This document shows, piece by piece, positions 43,434 to 53,850 of a stretch of DNA of 64,000 nucleotides. The position numbers and the translations under genes were made by a program. Within the stretch, counting starts at the first letter, position 1; every line of letters begins with the position of its first letter. The notes below the pieces were generated by a model, which was given only the letters and a program-made list of their open reading frames with translations, was not told the DNA's origin and made no database searches. Source of the DNA: Ferrithrix thermotolerans DSM 19514. GTDB lineage: Bacteria; Actinomycetota; Acidimicrobiia; Acidimicrobiales; CAIXPF01. Location: NCBI GenBank assembly GCA_945906305.1, contig CAMDQT010000006.1:1-64000 (forward strand), read 5' to 3'.

Positions 43434-43688
43434 ATGGACTTGCAGGAGGTCCAGGCACTCATGGAGCGCCTCTACGGGGCGCAAGACCGTGCCCGCGGTG
43501 TCGCGGCCACCGTGGCCTGGCTGTGCGAGGAACTCGGCGAGTTGGCCCAGGCCGTACGTAAAGGAACGCCCGAACAGCAGCTGCACGAGCTCGGCGACGT
43601 GCTGGCGTGGACCGCATCGCTGGCCAACCAACTCGGCCTGTCGCTGCAGGACGCAATGCAGCGCTACCAGGACGAGCCGACGCCCTAA
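43434..43688 (+). CDS. MazG-like nucleotide pyrophosphohydrolase
   Basis: 84 residues from ATG 43434. The metal-binding acidic motif is WLCEELGELAQAVRKG and LHELGDVLAWTASLANQ. Single-domain MazG proteins hydrolyse (d)NTPs to monophosphates, often clearing aberrant nucleotides. 51 bases after the DUF3499 gene; converges with asd. Confidence 0.9.
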   Translation: MDLQEVQALMERLYGAQDRARGVAATVAWLCEELGELAQAVRKGTPEQQLHELGDVLAWTASLANQLGLSLQDAMQRYQDEPTP

Positions 43689-43715
43689 CCCGATGTCGGC
43701 CACAGCCGCGCCGGG

Positions 43716-44804
<1,089 letters not shown>

Positions 44805-46019
44805 TCAGCGGCTGAGCCCGAACGCCGCATGCAGCGCGGTCACCGCACGCTCGGCGTGCTCGCGGCGGATGATGCAGCTGGTGCGGATGGGAGAGGTGGA
44901 GATCATCTCGATGTTGATGCCCGCGCCCGCGAGGGTCTCGAACATTCGGGCCGCCACCCCAGGATCGGTCTTCATGCCCGAGCCGATGATGGACACCTTG
45001 GCAATTTCCGCATCGCCGGCAATCCCATGGGCACCGATCTCACCCAGTGCCTCCGCGGCAACCTGAAGCGACAACTCGAAGTGCTCGGTGGAGACCGTGA
45101 AGGAGATGTCCGCGATTCCGTCCACCGACATGTTCTGCACGATCATGTCGACGTTCACGCCGTCATCAGCGAGACGCCGAAACAGCTTGGCGGCTACCCC
45201 AGGTCGGTCGGCGAGGCCTGAAACGGTGATCTTGCCATCAGTGGTATCGCTGGTGACGGCGATGACGCTCGCTTGTTCCATGGTGTCGTCTTCCTCCTTG
45301 ACCCAGGTGCCGGTCTCCCAGGTGAAGGCCGAACGGATGTGCAGGGGCACGTTGTAACTACGCGCGAACTCGACGGAACGCATGGCAGGCTTGGGACAAC
45401 CGGTGGCGGTCATCTCCAGCAGTTCATCAAAGCTGACGGTGGCCATTTTGCGGGCGTCGGGGACGAGGCGGGGATCGGCGGAGAACACGCCGGACACGTC
45501 GGTGTAAAGCTCGCAAACATCGGCCCCCAACGCATAGGCCAACGCCACCGCCGTGGTATCGGAACCACCCCGGCCCAGAAAGGTGACGTCCTTTTCCGTA
45601 GACACGCCCTGAGCCCCGGCGACGACAGGCACCAGACCGGCCTTGAGCGCCGCCTCGATGCGGTCGGTGCGCAGATCGACGATTTTCGCATTCTGGTGGT
45701 TCGTGTCGGTGACGAAGCCCGCCTGGCTCCCGGTGAAGCTTGCCGCCTCAATGCCCTGGTCGTGCAGCGCCATGGCCACCAGGGCGATGGCCTTGCGCTC
45801 ACCACCGGTGATGAGCATGTCCATCTCCCGGCCATGACGACGGCGGGCCACATCGTCCGCGAGCCGCAGCAGCTCGTCGGTTTCCTTACCCATCGCCGAC
45901 ACCACGAGCACGACCTGATCGCCTCGACGTACGGTACGCGCCACATGCTCAGCGACCTGACGGATCCGCTCGGCATCACCGACGGAGGTGCCGCCGAACT
46001 TCTGGACGACCAGGGCCAT
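44805..46019 (-). CDS. lysC: Aspartate kinase
   Basis: 404 residues from ATG 46019 (MALVVQKFGGTSVGDAERIR); an ATG three codons earlier is also possible. Kinase motifs KFGGTSV and FLGRGGSDTTAVALA are present, with two C-terminal ACT domains (SGLADRPGVAAKLFRRLADD and IGSGMKTDPGVAARMFETLA) for feedback control by lysine or threonine. The first enzyme of the aspartate pathway. Divergent from the cyclophilin gene. Confidence 0.96.
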   Translation of the reverse strand: MALVVQKFGGTSVGDAERIRQVAEHVARTVRRGDQVVLVVSAMGKETDELLRLADDVARRRHGREMDMLITGGERKAIALVAMALHDQGIEAASFTGSQAGFVTDTNHQNAKIVDLRTDRIEAALKAGLVPVVAGAQGVSTEKDVTFLGRGGSDTTAVALAYALGADVCELYTDVSGVFSADPRLVPDARKMATVSFDELLEMTATGCPKPAMRSVEFARSYNVPLHIRSAFTWETGTWVKEEDDTMEQASVIAVTSDTTDGKITVSGLADRPGVAAKLFRRLADDGVNVDMIVQNMSVDGIADISFTVSTEHFELSLQVAAEALGEIGAHGIAGDAEIAKVSIIGSGMKTDPGVAARMFETLAGAGINIEMISTSPIRTSCIIRREHAERAVTALHAAFGLSR

Positions 46020-46209
46020 CGCCAACATCCTTCCGGGAGGACCGATCCCCCGCTCGCCGAGCACGAAGCAGCGCCAAAAGGATACCCGGCCGGGGCCGCA
46101 GCTCCGACCCGCGGCGGGCCTAGAACCCCCCGGCGGGATCGAACCGCGGTTGGCAGGCCCCCGACCAGCATCGGCACACCACGAGTGGATTGCTAGCGTG
46201 TCGGGCCGT

Positions 46210-47058
46210 ATGGGAACCACCAAGCGTGAACGCCAACGCTCCAACCGCCAATCGAAACTCCAGGCGGCGCAGCAGGCCGTCGAGAAGGCCAAGACCCGGC
46301 GACGGATCCTCAAAGTGGTCGCCATGGTGGCCGCAGCGCTGCTCGCAGCGTTCCTCTACGCCACCTTTGCTGGCGATGACACCAAGACGGACACGGGGCA
46401 GGACTCCACCGACACGTCCATCGCCGAGGGGTCCACGTCGCCGACCATCGCGCTGAGCCCAACAGCGCCCGGCAAGTCAATCACCGGCGTCACCCCATGC
46501 CCACCAGCCAACGGATCGGTCGACCGGACCACCACCTTCGCCGCCGCCGCCCCGATGTGCATCGACGCCACGAAGGCCTACAAGGCGGTGGTGTCGACCA
46601 ACAAGGGCGAACTCACCATCGCGCTCGACCCGAAGACCGCCCCGCTCGCGGTGAACAACTTCGTTGTCCTCGCTCGGTACCACTACTACGACGGGGTTCC
46701 GTTCCACCGAATCGTCAACGACTTCGTGGCCCAGGCCGGCGACGCCAACCCCAAGAACGGCCGACTCGGCACCGGCGGCCCCGGATACACCTTCGCCGAC
46801 GAACTCCCGGCCTCACCAGCGGGTTACGTGCCCGGCGCGGTGGCCATGGCGAACTCCGGCCCCAACACCAACGGCAGCCAGTTCTTCGTCTTCGTCGGCC
46901 CCAGCAACCCCTTCATCGCCAACCCGACCTACACGATCTTCGGCACGGTGGAAGTGGGGATGGACAACACCGTGCCCGCCATCATGGCGGCGGGAACTGA
47001 CGACGGTGCAGTGACTGAGGCCGTCATCATCGCCTCGATCACCATCAGCGAGTCCTAA
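46210..47058 (+). CDS. Membrane-anchored cyclophilin-type peptidyl-prolyl isomerase
   Basis: 282 residues from ATG 46210. A basic coiled-coil start (KRERQRSNRQSKLQAAQQ) and one membrane helix (VVAMVAAALLAAFLYATFA) precede a Ser/Thr-rich linker and the cyclophilin domain: YYDGVPFHRIVNDFVAQAGD, ELPASPAGYVPGAVAMAN and GSQFFVFVG carry the catalytic Arg and substrate-site residues. Acts outside the membrane on secreted proteins. Confidence 0.94.
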   Translation: MGTTKRERQRSNRQSKLQAAQQAVEKAKTRRRILKVVAMVAAALLAAFLYATFAGDDTKTDTGQDSTDTSIAEGSTSPTIALSPTAPGKSITGVTPCPPANGSVDRTTTFAAAAPMCIDATKAYKAVVSTNKGELTIALDPKTAPLAVNNFVVLARYHYYDGVPFHRIVNDFVAQAGDANPKNGRLGTGGPGYTFADELPASPAGYVPGAVAMANSGPNTNGSQFFVFVGPSNPFIANPTYTIFGTVEVGMDNTVPAIMAAGTDDGAVTEAVIIASITISES

Positions 47059-47081
47059 CCCGGGCCCTCAACCACGCCCGG

Positions 47082-47750
47082 TCAGTCGTTTAACACGTCG
47101 AGCCCGACCGACAACCCATCTCGGAACAACCGCGGCACCGTCGACCCTGCAGAGACCCAGCGACCGTCACGGGAGCGAATCAGGGCGCTCGCCGCAGGCA
47201 CCCCGGCCAGAATCAGCCCTTTTGGCGCCATCTGGATGGTCCGCCGAGACTTCTCCGCCGACCACTGCTCGTAGCGGGGAATCAGGCTCAGACCCCGAAC
47301 GAGGCCCAGGCCCACCCCAAAGCCGCCCCCGCGGGGGTCGACCATGTCCGCGCACAACACCGAGGCGCTCGACCCCGCTGCGGCTACCACCGCCCCGTTG
47401 TGGTGCGCTTCGACGAGCGCCTCCCATACCGGGGTGGACTTGAGCACTGACAACAGATGCATGGCAGATCCCGATGCCACGTAGATGAAGCGGGCCTCGC
47501 GGACCCGCGCCGCCTGGGCCTCGTCGCACGCGCCGCTTCGATCGAGCACGTCGAGCACGTCGAGCACCGCCCCGAGTCGGGCGAAGTGCTCTGCGGCGCG
47601 CGCCGCAGCCAACTCTGGACGTTCATAGGCCGCCGCCGTCAGCAACACCGTCACCGTCGAGTTGGCGCTCTCCGCGAGCAGGTCGGCGTCGAAGGCGCAC
47701 TCCTCGCTCCACTCGCCGGTGCCCACAAGCGCTAACGGACCCGCGGTCAT
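47082..47750 (-). CDS. Peptidase S51 / cyanophycinase-like protein
   Basis: 222 residues. Class-I-glutamine-amidotransferase-like fold: LALVGTGEWSEE at the start, YVASGSAMHLLSVLKS, and a nucleophile-elbow-like GAVVAAAGSSASVLCADMVD where S51 peptidases have G-x-S-A-G. Substrate unknown, likely a small peptide. The start overlaps the methyltransferase-like gene by 4 bases. Converges with the cyclophilin gene. Confidence 0.72.
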   Translation of the reverse strand: MTAGPLALVGTGEWSEECAFDADLLAESANSTVTVLLTAAAYERPELAAARAAEHFARLGAVLDVLDVLDRSGACDEAQAARVREARFIYVASGSAMHLLSVLKSTPVWEALVEAHHNGAVVAAAGSSASVLCADMVDPRGGGFGVGLGLVRGLSLIPRYEQWSAEKSRRTIQMAPKGLILAGVPAASALIRSRDGRWVSAGSTVPRLFRDGLSVGLDVLND

Positions 47751-48328
47751 CGTTGCTCCTGCCCGTCCGCGGCTCGGTTGGGAGCAGCCGGGTAGCCCAC
47801 GATGAGGCAGAAGGACCGCAGCGGTACGATCGGCGTTGGCATGGTGACTCTTTCGATGGTACCGATCACGAACCCTGCCTCACGGACTAGGGCGGCAACC
47901 GGCAAATTGACTTCGATGCCAGTGAGGCGTGCTACCAACGGTGCAACGACATCGGTGAGCGTCCCCGACCAGCGGGCACGACGATAGGGCTCCAGCAGCA
48001 GTAGGCGCCCGTCAGAGCTCATCACGGCGCGGGCCTTGCGCAACAGAGCAGCCGGCTCGGCGGAGCGGGCCAGGCTGACCACACCCAGGACATCGAACGA
48101 ATCGGGCAGCTCGAGTGATTCCTCGAGGGCCAGATCCTCCAACTTCACAACGGGTAGCACTACCCCGACCAGCAGGTGTTCGCGCTGGCGCTGCAGCTCG
48201 GCTCGAAACTTCGCCGTCAACGTCAAGGAATGGCCAACTCGGTCGTAACGGTGGCACAGCACAACGAAGAAAGCTAGCGACCAGGGGTCGCTCTGCTCGG
48301 CCCAGCACGGGCCGTTACCACTCGCCAT
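47747..48328 (-). CDS. Methyltransferase-like protein without SAM motif I
   Basis: 193 residues from ATG 48328. The central part VLGVVSLARSAEPAALLRKA, SSDGRLLLLEPYRRARW and VAALVREAGFVIGTIE matches the C-terminal half of class I methyltransferases of the UbiE type. The glycine-rich SAM motif (GxGxG) expected earlier is not visible, so it may be inactive or a truncated relative. Divergent from aat with 30 bases between starts, coupled to the S51-like gene. Confidence 0.6.
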   Translation of the reverse strand: MASGNGPCWAEQSDPWSLAFFVVLCHRYDRVGHSLTLTAKFRAELQRQREHLLVGVVLPVVKLEDLALEESLELPDSFDVLGVVSLARSAEPAALLRKARAVMSSDGRLLLLEPYRRARWSGTLTDVVAPLVARLTGIEVNLPVAALVREAGFVIGTIERVTMPTPIVPLRSFCLIVGYPAAPNRAADGQEQR

Positions 48329-48358
48329 GGGGGCCGCGACGCGAGCAAACTGGACTCG

Positions 48359-49024
48359 ATGCCGATTGCGCCGCCGCCGACACCATGGGTTTTTCCGCCT
48401 CACGCCGAGGCCGACGAGTCCGGGGTCATCGGGATTGGGGCGGACCTAGAGCCGGGCACGTTGCTGCACGCCTACCGCAATGGAATCTTCCCCATGCACG
48501 TACGACGTAACCAACTCGGTTGGTGGTCACCAGACCCCCGCGGCGTGTTTCTCAATGGTTCGCTTACGGTGAGCAAGTCGCTCCGCAAGGCGGTGGGTCG
48601 ATTTGAGATCCGAGTCGATACGGCATTTCTCGATGTCATGCGGAGCTGTGCCGACCCCAATCGTCCCCACGCGTGGATCACGACGGACATCGTGCGGGCC
48701 TACACCGAGCTGCACCGCCTCGGCTGGGCCCATTCGGTGGAGACCTGGCGTGACGGCCGTCTCGTGGGAGGGCTCTACGGGATCTCCATCGGCGGTCTCT
48801 TTGCCGGGGAATCGATGTTCCATCGGGAAAGCGACGCTTCAAAGGCCGCCCTCGTGGGACTGATCGGCCAGCTCGAGGACCATCCCGACACGCTCGTGGA
48901 CTGCCAGTGGCTCACCCCCCATCTCGCATCGCTCGGAGCGGTTGCCCTGTCACGCGAGGACTATCTCGAGCGCCTCGGCCGAGCCCTGGCACGTCCGCTG
49001 CCCAATTGGTTCAACACCGTCTAA
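48359..49024 (+). CDS. aat: Leucyl/phenylalanyl-tRNA-protein transferase
   Basis: 221 residues. Family motifs: LHAYRNGIFPM, GWWSPDPRGVF, THRLGWAHSVE-type segment (ELHRLGWAHSVETWRDG), and GGLYGISIGGLFAGESMFH. It adds Leu or Phe to N-terminal Arg/Lys for the N-end rule pathway, feeding ClpS/ClpAP-type proteolysis. Confidence 0.95.
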   Translation: MPIAPPPTPWVFPPHAEADESGVIGIGADLEPGTLLHAYRNGIFPMHVRRNQLGWWSPDPRGVFLNGSLTVSKSLRKAVGRFEIRVDTAFLDVMRSCADPNRPHAWITTDIVRAYTELHRLGWAHSVETWRDGRLVGGLYGISIGGLFAGESMFHRESDASKAALVGLIGQLEDHPDTLVDCQWLTPHLASLGAVALSREDYLERLGRALARPLPNWFNTV

Positions 49025-49108
49025 GCGCCCCGATAGGTCTCCGGTGGAGACCCAATTCACGCCCGGTCGAGCTGGCCCTAAGCGCCGCGGCCAGTTCACA
49101 ATGGCAGG

Positions 49109-51070
49109 ATGGCTCAACGCGACCATCCGTGGCTCATGCGAACGTACTCCGGGCATTCCAGTGCTCGGGCATCGAACACGCTGTATCGGACCAACTTGGC
49201 CAAGGGCCAAACCGGGCTGTCCATCGCCTTCGACCTGCCCACCCAGACCGGCTACGACCCCGACGCACCACTGGCGCGAGGCGAGGTCGGCAAGGTCGGC
49301 GTCCCGGTGGCCCATCTCGGCCACCTCCGCACCCTGCTCGAGTCGATTCCGCTCGATGCCATGAACACGTCGATGACCATCAACGCCACCGCGGCGTGGC
49401 TGCTGGGGCTCTACGTGGCACATGCCACCGAACAAGGTGTCCAACCGGCGCTGCTGCGCGGAACTACCCAGAACGACATCGTCAAGGAGTACCTCTCGCG
49501 CGGTACCTACATCTTTCCGCCGGCACAGTCGCGGCGTCTGATCGTGGACATGGTGGCCTACTGCCACCATCACATCCCGCACTGGAACCCCATAAACGTC
49601 TGCTCGTATCACCTACAGGAGGCAGGGGCCACCCCGGTACAAGAACTGGCCTTCGCTCTCGCCACCGCCATCGACGTTCTCGACGCCGTCAAGGCCTCGG
49701 GTCAGGTCCACGACGAGGGATTCCCGGCGGTGTTCGCCTCCATCTCCTTTTTTTGCAATGCCGGTATCCGCTTCGTGGAGGAGGTCTGCAAGATGCGGGC
49801 CTTCACCGCCATGTGGGACCGCATCGGCCTTGAGCGCTACGGCGTGACCGACGCCAAGGCTCGCCGTTTCCGTTACGGCGTACAGGTCAACTCGCTCGGT
49901 CTGACCGAGGCCCAACCCGAGAACAATGTTCAGCGCATCGTCCTCGAAATGCTGGGCGTGTCTCTCTCCAAGCAAGCTCGGGCCCGTTCCATCCAGTTGC
50001 CGGCCTGGAACGAGGCCCTCGGACTTCCCACGCCGTGGGACCAGCAATGGTCCTTGCGGATGCAGCAAGTGCTCGCCTTCGAAAGCGACCTGCTCGAATA
50101 CGAGGACATCTTCGAAGGGTCCAAGGTGGTCGAGGCCCGCACGGCAGAGCTCATAGCGGCTGCCCAGGTCGAACTCGACGAGGTCTTGGCCCTCGGTGGC
50201 GCCTTCGCCGCGATCGACGAGCTCAAGGGCCGCCTGGTGTGCTCTCACACCGAGCGGCTGCGCCGCATCGAAGGCGGCGCACAGCTCGTGGTCGGGGTGA
50301 ACGACTTCGTACAAAGCGAGCCCTCGGCACTTGTCGGTGATGGCGCGGCCCGCATCCAGAAGATCGACCCGGCCGTGGAGGCCGAACTCGTGGCGGACCT
50401 CGCCACCTGGCGGGCGACCCGCGATGGCGATGCGGTCCGCCAGGCCCGGGAGGAACTGCGCCGCGTCGCCGCGTCGGAGGAGAACATCATGGAGGCCACC
50501 ATCGCCTTCGCCGCCGCCGGCGGGACCACCGGCGAGTGGGCCGATGCCCTACGCGAGGTGTTCGGGGAGTATCGAGCCCCCACCGGAGTCGCCGCGGCGG
50601 TCGGTCGCCATCGCACCGAATCGCTGGCCGAGGTCGCCAAGCGCGTGCAACAGATCCCCGGTGGACCTCCCCGCCTGTTGGTGGCCAAACCCGGCCTCGA
50701 CGGGCATTCCAACGGTGCCGAGCAAGTGGCCGTCGCCGCCCGCGACGCTGGCATCGAGGTTATCTACCAGGGCATTCGCCTGACCCCAGCGCAAATCGCG
50801 GCGACCGCCCGAGACGAAGACCCAGACGTCATCGGATTGTCGATCCTGTCTGGCTCGCACCTTTCCCTCGTGCCGGAGGTGCTACGGCTCGTCCGAGCCG
50901 AGGGCTGCGAAGCTCCGCTGATCGTCGGCGGTATCATCCCCGAAGAGGACCGTGAGAGTCTTCTCGCGGCCGGGGTGGCCGCGGTTTACACACCGAAGGA
51001 CTTCCAGTTCGGTCCCATGATGGGTGACATCGCAGACTTTGCGGTGGCTCACCGGGCGGCGGGCGGCTGA
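49109..51070 (+). CDS. Ethylmalonyl-CoA mutase-type B12-dependent mutase (MeaA family)
   Basis: 653 residues. The TIM-barrel begins PWLMRTYSGHSSARASN and contains AFDLPTQTGYDPDAPLARGE, MNTSMTINATAAWLLGLY and NVCSYHLQEAGATPVQE; the C-terminal cobalamin domain has DGHSNGAEQ (DxHxxG) and LSILSGSHLSL. One-chain architecture and the residue pattern fit MeaA/ethylmalonyl-CoA mutase better than the methylmalonyl-CoA mutase pair. It rearranges ethylmalonyl-CoA to methylsuccinyl-CoA. Crotonyl-CoA carboxylase/reductase and other pathway genes are not in the window. Confidence 0.88.
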   Translation: MAQRDHPWLMRTYSGHSSARASNTLYRTNLAKGQTGLSIAFDLPTQTGYDPDAPLARGEVGKVGVPVAHLGHLRTLLESIPLDAMNTSMTINATAAWLLGLYVAHATEQGVQPALLRGTTQNDIVKEYLSRGTYIFPPAQSRRLIVDMVAYCHHHIPHWNPINVCSYHLQEAGATPVQELAFALATAIDVLDAVKASGQVHDEGFPAVFASISFFCNAGIRFVEEVCKMRAFTAMWDRIGLERYGVTDAKARRFRYGVQVNSLGLTEAQPENNVQRIVLEMLGVSLSKQARARSIQLPAWNEALGLPTPWDQQWSLRMQQVLAFESDLLEYEDIFEGSKVVEARTAELIAAAQVELDEVLALGGAFAAIDELKGRLVCSHTERLRRIEGGAQLVVGVNDFVQSEPSALVGDGAARIQKIDPAVEAELVADLATWRATRDGDAVRQAREELRRVAASEENIMEATIAFAAAGGTTGEWADALREVFGEYRAPTGVAAAVGRHRTESLAEVAKRVQQIPGGPPRLLVAKPGLDGHSNGAEQVAVAARDAGIEVIYQGIRLTPAQIAATARDEDPDVIGLSILSGSHLSLVPEVLRLVRAEGCEAPLIVGGIIPEEDRESLLAAGVAAVYTPKDFQFGPMMGDIADFAVAHRAAGG

Positions 51071-51177
51071 GGTCGCCCGCAGTGAGCGGCTCATCCGGCC
51101 AGGGGATTGTTCCCGCCTGACCACGCCAAGCTCCGCTCTTGTCTTCAGCTCGATGCGTCCCGAGCCGATGCACCTTC

Positions 51178-52008
51178 GTGCGCGCACACGGACGGCTATC
51201 GATTCTGCTGGGCACCCTCGGTGCGCTATCGGGGGTCGCGGCCGCAGCCACCAACGAACCGTTCGCGGCGTTGGTGGCCGCAGCATTGGCCCTCGGGGCA
51301 GGCCTAAGCGGCAGAAAGAACTCCGCATCGGGGACGACGACCGCGCTCGCCAAATCGCAAGCCGATTCGCTGCGGGCCACCGAACTCAGCGAGGAACTGG
51401 GCATGGCCCGCCTGCGCGAGCAGGCCATGCGCCAACGCATCGAACTTTTGGAGCACGCGACGAGGGCTGCCGCGTCGAGCGCGGCGGCCATGGTGCCAGG
51501 CCCGCTGAGCCAGAGTGGACCGACCAACACCAGGGCCGGCCAGCACCTCCTGACCGATGCGCTCACCGGTCTGTTCAGCGAGGCCTATTTCGAGGTTGCG
51601 CTCGAAGCCCGGCTCGCCGCAGCCCGCCGTCGACTTCGCCCCGTCGCCTTGGTCCTGCTCGATATCGTCGCGGGCCGGCCGTCGGAAATCACCGTCTCCC
51701 CTAACGCCGACCTGGTCAGCACCGCCCTACGGCGAACTCTGCGAGAGGCCGACACAGCCTGTCGACTCGACGACGGTCGGTACGCGCTCGTGCTCGAAGA
51801 CACCCCCGAACACGGAGCCATCTGGACCATCGAACGTGTCCGCACCCACCTCGCAGAGTCCGGAACCGCGCACACCGTTTGGGCCGGGGTGGCGTGTTAC
51901 CCAGCCCATGCCTTCGACAAGGATGAGATCCTCAGCCAAGCCGAACACGCGCTGCGACAGGCCCGCGCCTGGGCCCAGGACCGTATCGAGATCGCCACTG
52001 CGGACTGA
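51178..52008 (+). CDS. Membrane protein with degenerate GGDEF domain
   Basis: About 276 residues from GTG 51178 (start uncertain). Hydrophobic segments ILLGTLGALSGVAAA and ALVAAALALGAGLSG, a coiled-coil linker, then a GGDEF-like domain starting DALTGLFSEAYFEVALEARL. The active-site loop reads CRLDDGRYALVLED in place of GGDEF, so cyclase activity is not expected. It may bind GTP or partners as a sensor. Confidence 0.78.
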   Translation: MRAHGRLSILLGTLGALSGVAAAATNEPFAALVAAALALGAGLSGRKNSASGTTTALAKSQADSLRATELSEELGMARLREQAMRQRIELLEHATRAAASSAAAMVPGPLSQSGPTNTRAGQHLLTDALTGLFSEAYFEVALEARLAAARRRLRPVALVLLDIVAGRPSEITVSPNADLVSTALRRTLREADTACRLDDGRYALVLEDTPEHGAIWTIERVRTHLAESGTAHTVWAGVACYPAHAFDKDEILSQAEHALRQARAWAQDRIEIATAD

Positions 52009-52022
52009 CCCCGCAGCCCCGC

Positions 52023-52892
52023 TCAGTCCCCAAGACCAACTACCGCCTCTTGGGACACCGCTGCCACCTCACGCCCTTCTGGGGTGACAAACAGGCCGCG
52101 CACGAGCCCGCGTCCACCGGCGGTGTGAGTGACCTCCTGGTCGAAACGCAGCCACCCATCGGCGCGCGCCGGTTCCAGGAACCACATGCTGTGGTCCAGG
52201 CTCACCGAGACCACCCCGGTATCGACCCAGCGGCGACCGTGACACAGGATGGCCAGATCGGCCAACGTGGTGTCTGACATCCACGCCAGCAGCGCGGCGT
52301 GCACGAGCGGATCCGAACTCGCCACCTTGCCCCGCAGCCGCATCCACATCCGCAGCGGGCCGGTCACCACACCCCCGGGGTCCGCGGGCGGGGCGTGCTC
52401 GAAGGTGACCTCGATCGGTTTGGACTCGCTGCGCCAAGGGTGGTCGGGGTTGTCCGTACCTGCCATGGTCCAATCCAGATAGTCGGTGAAGGACCCCGGG
52501 TCGACCGCCTGGTCGGCGACGGCGCCCTGCGGCTGGTAATGAGGACCGGGCTGGTTGACGGTAAAGCCCATCAATTGACGGAAGATCTCCCGATCGTCCT
52601 GGGTCACCACCACCTGGCGATGGTGATAGTTGCGCCCGTCTCGGATCGTCTCGACGGCGAACTCCAATGGCCGTAAAGGATCGCCGGGGCGCAGGAAATA
52701 GGCGTGAAGCGAATGGGGGATGCGGTCTCCCGGGGTGCTTCGCCCCGCCGCCACCAACGCCTGTGCGACGAGCTGACCACCGAAAAGGGAACGGGTCCGA
52801 CGCGTGGGCGAGCCACCCCGGAAGCTGTGGGGGCCATGGCGCTGCAGGTCGAGCAGGTCGACCAGTTCCTCGAGCTCGGGCGACGATTCCAT
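52023..52892 (-). CDS. tesB: Acyl-CoA thioesterase II (TesB-like)
   Basis: 289 residues from ATG 52892. Tandem hot-dog: SLFGGQLVAQALVAAGRS, LHAYFLRPGDP, AWMSDTTLADL (catalytic Asp), SLDHSMWFLEP and REVAAVSQEAVV (Gln) match TesB. Hydrolyses medium- and long-chain acyl-CoA to free acid and CoA. 82 bases downstream of the EamA gene stop. Confidence 0.94.
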   Translation of the reverse strand: MESSPELEELVDLLDLQRHGPHSFRGGSPTRRTRSLFGGQLVAQALVAAGRSTPGDRIPHSLHAYFLRPGDPLRPLEFAVETIRDGRNYHHRQVVVTQDDREIFRQLMGFTVNQPGPHYQPQGAVADQAVDPGSFTDYLDWTMAGTDNPDHPWRSESKPIEVTFEHAPPADPGGVVTGPLRMWMRLRGKVASSDPLVHAALLAWMSDTTLADLAILCHGRRWVDTGVVSVSLDHSMWFLEPARADGWLRFDQEVTHTAGGRGLVRGLFVTPEGREVAAVSQEAVVGLGD

Positions 52893-52974
52893 ACGCCGCA
52901 CGGTAGGCGGGCCGGGATGGCCCGATCCACCAGCGACCTGTGGCGCGCCGCAGGAGCACGCTCTGGCGCTTCGC

Positions 52975-53814
52975 TCAGCGCGATGTGGCATTGCCCCGCA
53001 CCGCCAATGCCACCATCACCGCACCCACCCCGACCGATTCCGCCACGGTCGGACGTTGGCCGAGCACTACTGCACCCACCACCGCGGCCGTCACCGGAAG
53101 CAAGGTCGACAGCAAGGCGAACCGTGGCGCAGAAACCCGGGCCAGGACCACTTGGTCCAAAGCGTAGGGCACGACGTTCGAGCACAGCGCCACGACCGCG
53201 CAGCACAGCAGCGCCCAGGCGAATCTGCCGTCGAGGGGACCATGGGCCACGAGACCGGTCAGCCCAACCGGGGCCAAGACCACCGCCGCGAAGGCCGTCG
53301 AGCGGGCCAGACCGTCAAGACCCTCCGAGGTCCCCTTGGCGCTGACCCTGCGACCCAACAGGATGTAACCGGCCCACATGGCGGCCGAACCGAAGGCGAA
53401 ACCGACTCCGGCGGCATTGCCCGCCCATTGCACATCGGCGAGCAACGCCACACCGAACGCCGCGAGTACCACCGCCACCAGGTCGGCGCGATGACGGCTT
53501 CCCAAAGCCGCAACAGCGATCGGACCGCTGAACTCGATGGCCACCGCGGTCCCCAACGGCAGCCGGGCGATGGCCAAATAGAACGAAAGGTTCATCAGTC
53601 CCAACGCCACGCCGAAACCGACCAGATCGACGCGTTGCCGGCGGGCAATGCTGCGCCAGCGCGGACGGCGCCAGACCAGCAGCGCCAGTGCCGACCACAA
53701 CACCCGCAGCCAGGCCACGGCAGGCGAACCGAGGCGGTCGAAGAGTCCCACGGCCGTTGCCGCGCCGACGTACTGGGTAACCGCGCCGACCATCACCAGT
53801 GCTGGCGCGAACAC
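52975..53814 (-). CDS. EamA/RhtA-like drug/metabolite transporter
   Basis: 279 residues, ten predicted membrane segments in two EamA halves: GLMNLSFYLAIARLPLGTAV and VEFSGPIAVA-type patterns in the first, VVPYALDQVVLARVSAPRFA in the second. Resembles RhtA threonine/homoserine exporters. Substrate not determinable. Last membrane gene before the minus-strand tesB. Confidence 0.9.
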   Translation of the reverse strand: MFAPALVMVGAVTQYVGAATAVGLFDRLGSPAVAWLRVLWSALALLVWRRPRWRSIARRQRVDLVGFGVALGLMNLSFYLAIARLPLGTAVAIEFSGPIAVAALGSRHRADLVAVVLAAFGVALLADVQWAGNAAGVGFAFGSAAMWAGYILLGRRVSAKGTSEGLDGLARSTAFAAVVLAPVGLTGLVAHGPLDGRFAWALLCCAVVALCSNVVPYALDQVVLARVSAPRFALLSTLLPVTAAVVGAVVLGQRPTVAESVGVGAVMVALAVRGNATSR

Positions 53815-53850
53815 CCGCTTCGGAGGGACTTGACCAAAGAGCCGAATCGC

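Noticed and set aside
49613..50314. Antisense open frame in the mutase gene
   Set aside because: Sits opposite strongly conserved MeaA-type coding sequence with no features of its own.
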